Source of the DNA: Flavobacteria bacterium RIFCSPLOWO2_12_FULL_31_7
GTDB taxonomy: Bacteria; Bacteroidota; Bacteroidia; Flavobacteriales; Flavobacteriaceae
DNA: 15,289 nucleotides
Reading direction: 5' to 3'
NCBI GenBank assembly: GCA_001800945.1
Contig: MGWJ01000171.1
Coordinates: forward strand, 1-15,289
Position numbers and translations under genes: made by a program. The notes under the pieces are model-generated. The model was not told the origin of the DNA and made no database searches. It saw nothing but the letters and a program-made list of their open reading frames with translations. Of the stretch, positions 13,062-15,289 are shown in pieces (position 1 is the stretch's first letter; every line of letters begins with the position of its first letter).

Positions 13062-13298
13062 TTAATTATTCGTTAAAAACTGATATATTTCATCTTTTAA
13101 ATGTACTCTCTTTTTTCTTAAATCATTCAATGCTTCGTCTGATGCTGGTTCTGCATCGCTTTCGATTCTGTAGATTTCGTGATCTAGTTCATCAAATTCA
13201 TGAAACAATTTTTTAAAATGTGTGTTTTCCACTTTTAAATTGCTAATTTTTGTTTCGTACTCAGGAAATTCTTGGGTTAAAATGTGTTTCGTTACCAT
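13062..13298 (-). CDS. YdcH family (DUF465) small protein
   Basis: 78-residue, highly charged, helical protein. The pattern ...HFKKLFHEFDELDHEIYRIESDAEPASDEALNDLRKKRVHLKDEIYQFL (about residues 27-75) is the DUF465/YdcH signature: two helices joined by a short turn at the acidic DAEPASDE segment, likely forming a coiled-coil hairpin. Function is unknown. No signal peptide. It lies 70 bp downstream of the YdjM-type gene on the same strand; no terminator was seen in that gap and the nearest -7-like site (GAACTTTG, 13322-13329) has one mismatch, so it may be expressed partly with the rimO unit. A strong terminator follows. Confidence 0.82.
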   Translation of the reverse strand: MVTKHILTQEFPEYETKISNLKVENTHFKKLFHEFDELDHEIYRIESDAEPASDEALNDLRKKRVHLKDEIYQFLTNN

Positions 13299-13368
13299 AA
13301 TGATTGTTTTTATTAACTATTCAAAGTTCAGAATAATAAAGTACAATAAATATGATATTTGTCATGCG

Positions 13369-14358
13369 TTATTTCCCTTGAACTCTAATCCAAAGTTTAT
13401 TTAAAATTTCATCGTAATTTTTTGGAGGATTTTGTAAAGCGTAATAGGAGCCATCAGGTTTAATGCACATAGGAAAGGCAAATTTTGGGCCTTTTTTATC
13501 TGTTGTCATTGGTCCGAATTTGGTCACGTAAATTTTAATCAAATCGCCTTCTTTCTTAACTAATCCATAGCCTTGAGCAAAATTGAAAAAGGGTTCTAAT
13601 TCAGGTCTTTTTTCTAATTCTGGAAGTAATTGGTTTTCACTTTTTTCGAAATAAAAATGGGTATTCATTTCTTTATCGAAAATGCAGTAATCACTCAAAT
13701 AAAAACCTTCTTTTGTTTTGATAATCGCTTGCCATAAAAAGGTATTGAATGGAGTAGGTGCCACATTCATTTTTTCGTAAGCGATGTTTTTTTCTTGTAA
13801 AACGGTTTCGAACTTATAATAAACTATTTCTCTTACGACCAATCCCCAAACTAAATATCCTGTAGAAAGGATCAAACTTATGTTGATGATTTTGCTTCTT
13901 TTTGGATTTTTATTTTTCATTATCCACAAAGCAATTGTAGCAATTAAAAGCGGAAGTGTAAAGCCTAAATCTACAACAAAAACATTATTTAGGGAATAAT
14001 AAGATTTAGTAAGTGGATATAAAATTCGTGTGCCATAGGTGGTGCAAATATCTAATAAAGGATGCGTGAATAAGGCTACAAAACAAGCCCAAACCCAAGA
14101 AATATAACTGGAATTATACTTTTTAGAAAGTATTTTGGCGGCTAATAAACTCAGTATTATCGAGAAAAATATAGAATGCGAAAACGCCCTATGAATGGCT
14201 AATTGTTCAACGCTATCAAAAAAAGGGTTTAGTAATACATCTAAATCAGGAATTGTTCCTAAAACAGCACCATAAACTAGTGATTTTTTACCGATTTCTT
14301 TATCTTTTACTAAGGCAAAAGTAATCGCGCCTAAAACGACTTGTGATAATGAATCCAT
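13369..14358 (-). CDS. Membrane-bound metal-dependent hydrolase, YdjM/DUF457 type
   Basis: 329-residue inner-membrane protein. The N-terminal half holds the family's conserved polar residues between membrane segments: MDSLSQVVLGA, GTIPDLDVLLNP (Asp38, Asp40), HRAFSHSI (His56, His61) and FTHPLLDICTTYGTRILYP (His99, Asp103), which plausibly form a metal site. Membrane segments lie near residues 62-78, 87-98, 130-148 and 158-176. The C-terminal 150 residues are soluble and of unknown role. Relatives include E. coli YdjM, an LexA-controlled membrane protein; the reaction is not established. The gene starts 3 bp after the stop of the small secreted protein gene upstream and is likely cotranscribed with it and rimO. 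Confidence 0.87.
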   Translation of the reverse strand: MDSLSQVVLGAITFALVKDKEIGKKSLVYGAVLGTIPDLDVLLNPFFDSVEQLAIHRAFSHSIFFSIILSLLAAKILSKKYNSSYISWVWACFVALFTHPLLDICTTYGTRILYPLTKSYYSLNNVFVVDLGFTLPLLIATIALWIMKNKNPKRSKIINISLILSTGYLVWGLVVREIVYYKFETVLQEKNIAYEKMNVAPTPFNTFLWQAIIKTKEGFYLSDYCIFDKEMNTHFYFEKSENQLLPELEKRPELEPFFNFAQGYGLVKKEGDLIKIYVTKFGPMTTDKKGPKFAFPMCIKPDGSYYALQNPPKNYDEILNKLWIRVQGK

Positions 14359-14361
14359 TGA

Positions 14362-14736
14362 TTAGTTTTGTTTTACAGGAAGTAGAAATTGATGTGTAAA
14401 TAATTTTCCTTTTTTTCCTCTAAAAGAAATTGATAAGGTATATTCTTCGTTTTTAAGTCCTTCTTTAATAATGGTTAATGACCAATTTGTGATGTTTTTA
14501 TCAGCTGATAATTTACCTCTTTTTAAATTTTGTCCACTACACATCATATTCACCGGCTCAACATTTTTAGTGATAATTTGAAATTTATTCTCTTTATCTA
14601 ATTCTAAAAAATTTTTGCCGTTTTCAAGTTGAATTTCGATAGTATAAATACTTTCTTCAAAAATGAAATTACTTTTATTTTGAGCTAGTAAAACGTTTGA
14701 ACACAATATTAACAAACAAATAATGTATTTTTTCAT
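14362..14736 (-). CDS. Small secreted protein of unknown function
   Basis: 124-residue protein I do not recognise. Residues 1-19 are a clear type I signal peptide (MKKYIICLLILCSNVLLAQ), so the mature protein is about 105 residues in the periplasm or at the surface. The mature part alternates short hydrophobic and charged stretches (FIFEESIYTIEIQLENGKNFLEL, KFQIITKNVEPVNMMCSG, NWSLTIIKEGLKNEEYTLSISFRGKKG, HQFLLPVKQ), suggesting a single beta-sandwich domain; one cysteine remains. Stop-to-start spacing is 14 bp after rimO and 3 bp before the YdjM-type gene, which indicates an operon and perhaps a shared task with the membrane hydrolase. No sorting (T9SS) domain is present. Confidence 0.75.
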   Translation of the reverse strand: MKKYIICLLILCSNVLLAQNKSNFIFEESIYTIEIQLENGKNFLELDKENKFQIITKNVEPVNMMCSGQNLKRGKLSADKNITNWSLTIIKEGLKNEEYTLSISFRGKKGKLFTHQFLLPVKQN

Positions 14737-14750
14737 GATAGTTGAAATGA

Positions 14751-15289
14751 CTATTTTGAAGTAACTTCTACAGGTTCTGCGTATAAATCAAATTCTGTAG
14801 CATCAATAATTTTTAAATCTACAAAATCACCTGTTTTTAAATAGAATTTGGAAGCGTCTATTAATACTTCATTATCTACATCAGGACTATCAAATTCTGT
14901 TCTTCCAATAAAATGTTCTCCTTCTTTTCTGTCAATCACACATTTGAAGGTTTGTCCGATTTTTTCTTGATTCAATTCCCAAGAAATTTGCGCTTGGATA
15001 TCCATAATTTGCGCTGCTCTATCTTGTTTTACTTCTTCCGGAACATCGTCTTCTAATAAATAAGCGTGCGTATTCTCTTCGTGAGAATAAGTAAAACATC
15101 CTAAACGTTCGAAACGCATTTCTTCTACCCAATTTTTCAGGATTTGGAAATCTTCTTCTGTTTCACCAGGATAACCAACAATTAACGAGGTTCTAATATT
15201 CATTTCAGGAACTAACGCTCTAAATTCTTGGATTAATTTAGTTGTTTTTTCTTGAGTAGTTCCACGACGCATCGATTTTAAAATGTTAT
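14751..15289 (-). CDS. rimO: Ribosomal protein S12 methylthiotransferase RimO, C-terminal part (cut by window edge)
   Basis: Radical-SAM enzyme that methylthiolates the aspartate near position 88 of ribosomal protein S12. The last 178 residues are in the window; the reading frame stays open to the right edge (NILKSMRRGTT), so the Met at 15272 is internal and not the start. The piece contains the end of the radical-SAM domain (MNIRTSLIVGYPGETEEDFQ, FTYSHEENTHAYLLEDDVPEEVKQDR) and the C-terminal TRAM domain (CVIDRKEGEHFIGRTEFDSPDVDNEVLI). Homologous MiaB and MtaB differ in the SHEENT.A region, and the D-V-P-E-E-V-K pattern favours RimO. It appears to lead the operon with the secreted protein and the YdjM-type gene. 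Confidence 0.93.
   Translation of the reverse strand, partial: NILKSMRRGTTQEKTTKLIQEFRALVPEMNIRTSLIVGYPGETEEDFQILKNWVEEMRFERLGCFTYSHEENTHAYLLEDDVPEEVKQDRAAQIMDIQAQISWELNQEKIGQTFKCVIDRKEGEHFIGRTEFDSPDVDNEVLIDASKFYLKTGDFVDLKIIDATEFDLYAEPVEVTSK

Noticed and set aside
15270..15272. Start codon of a separate 173-residue protein at the right edge
   Set aside because: The frame is open to the end of the window and reads NILKSMRRGTT, an internal RimO stretch; this Met is not the start.

Overview
The window looks like ordinary core chromosome of a low-GC member of the Bacteroidota, most probably Flavobacteriaceae (Flavobacterium or a close relative). The evidence is the AT-rich base composition, many Bacteroidota-type -7 boxes (TAnnTTTG), lack of Shine-Dalgarno sequences, the menaquinone gene menD, a giant ResB/CcsB-CcsA cytochrome c assembly protein, and the ftsH-rsfS / birA arrangement. 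I see no phage, insertion sequence, CRISPR array, tRNA or rRNA, and no cluster that reads as a new defence or biosynthetic system.

Layout: (1) 1-1500, minus strand: the start of ftsH (cut by the left edge) behind rsfS, transcribed away from birA (1585-2316, plus) from a shared 84-bp promoter region. (2) 2430-5621, plus: a 1063-residue cytochrome c synthase with its own promoter and a strong terminator. (3) 5727-7126, plus: a membrane-anchored L,D-transpeptidase-like protein and a lipoprotein glutathione peroxidase, converging on a minus-strand GNAT acetyltransferase (7189-7683). (4) 7774-9967, plus: menD with a TTG start, then a DUF2853 protein. (5) 10011-11811, minus: a VOC/glyoxalase-like protein, a DUF1456 protein with a lysine-rich tail, and a secreted esterase, each apparently its own unit. 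(6) 11853-12254, plus: a TerB-like protein. (7) 12505-15289, minus: a GyrI-like ligand-binding protein, a YdcH-like small protein, and a likely operon rimO (cut by the right edge) - unknown secreted protein - YdjM-type membrane hydrolase.

Functional themes are housekeeping: membrane proteolysis (FtsH), ribosome silencing and modification (RsfS, RimO), biotin transfer (BirA), respiration (cytochrome c maturation and menaquinone), envelope and peroxide handling (L,D-transpeptidase, peroxidase), plus small proteins of unknown role. Several annotated-looking long ORFs start too early; promoter position or family alignment moves the start inward for the cytochrome c synthase, GNAT, VOC and TerB-like genes.

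The most interesting non-coding signal is a set of intergenic arrays just after stop codons (after birA, between gpx and GNAT, and between the TerB-like and GyrI-like genes). They differ in sequence but most are built from 7-bp units. One of them folds into a long hairpin with a T-tract and probably serves as a terminator. This is the best candidate here for something under-described, although similar spacers may be common in this family.
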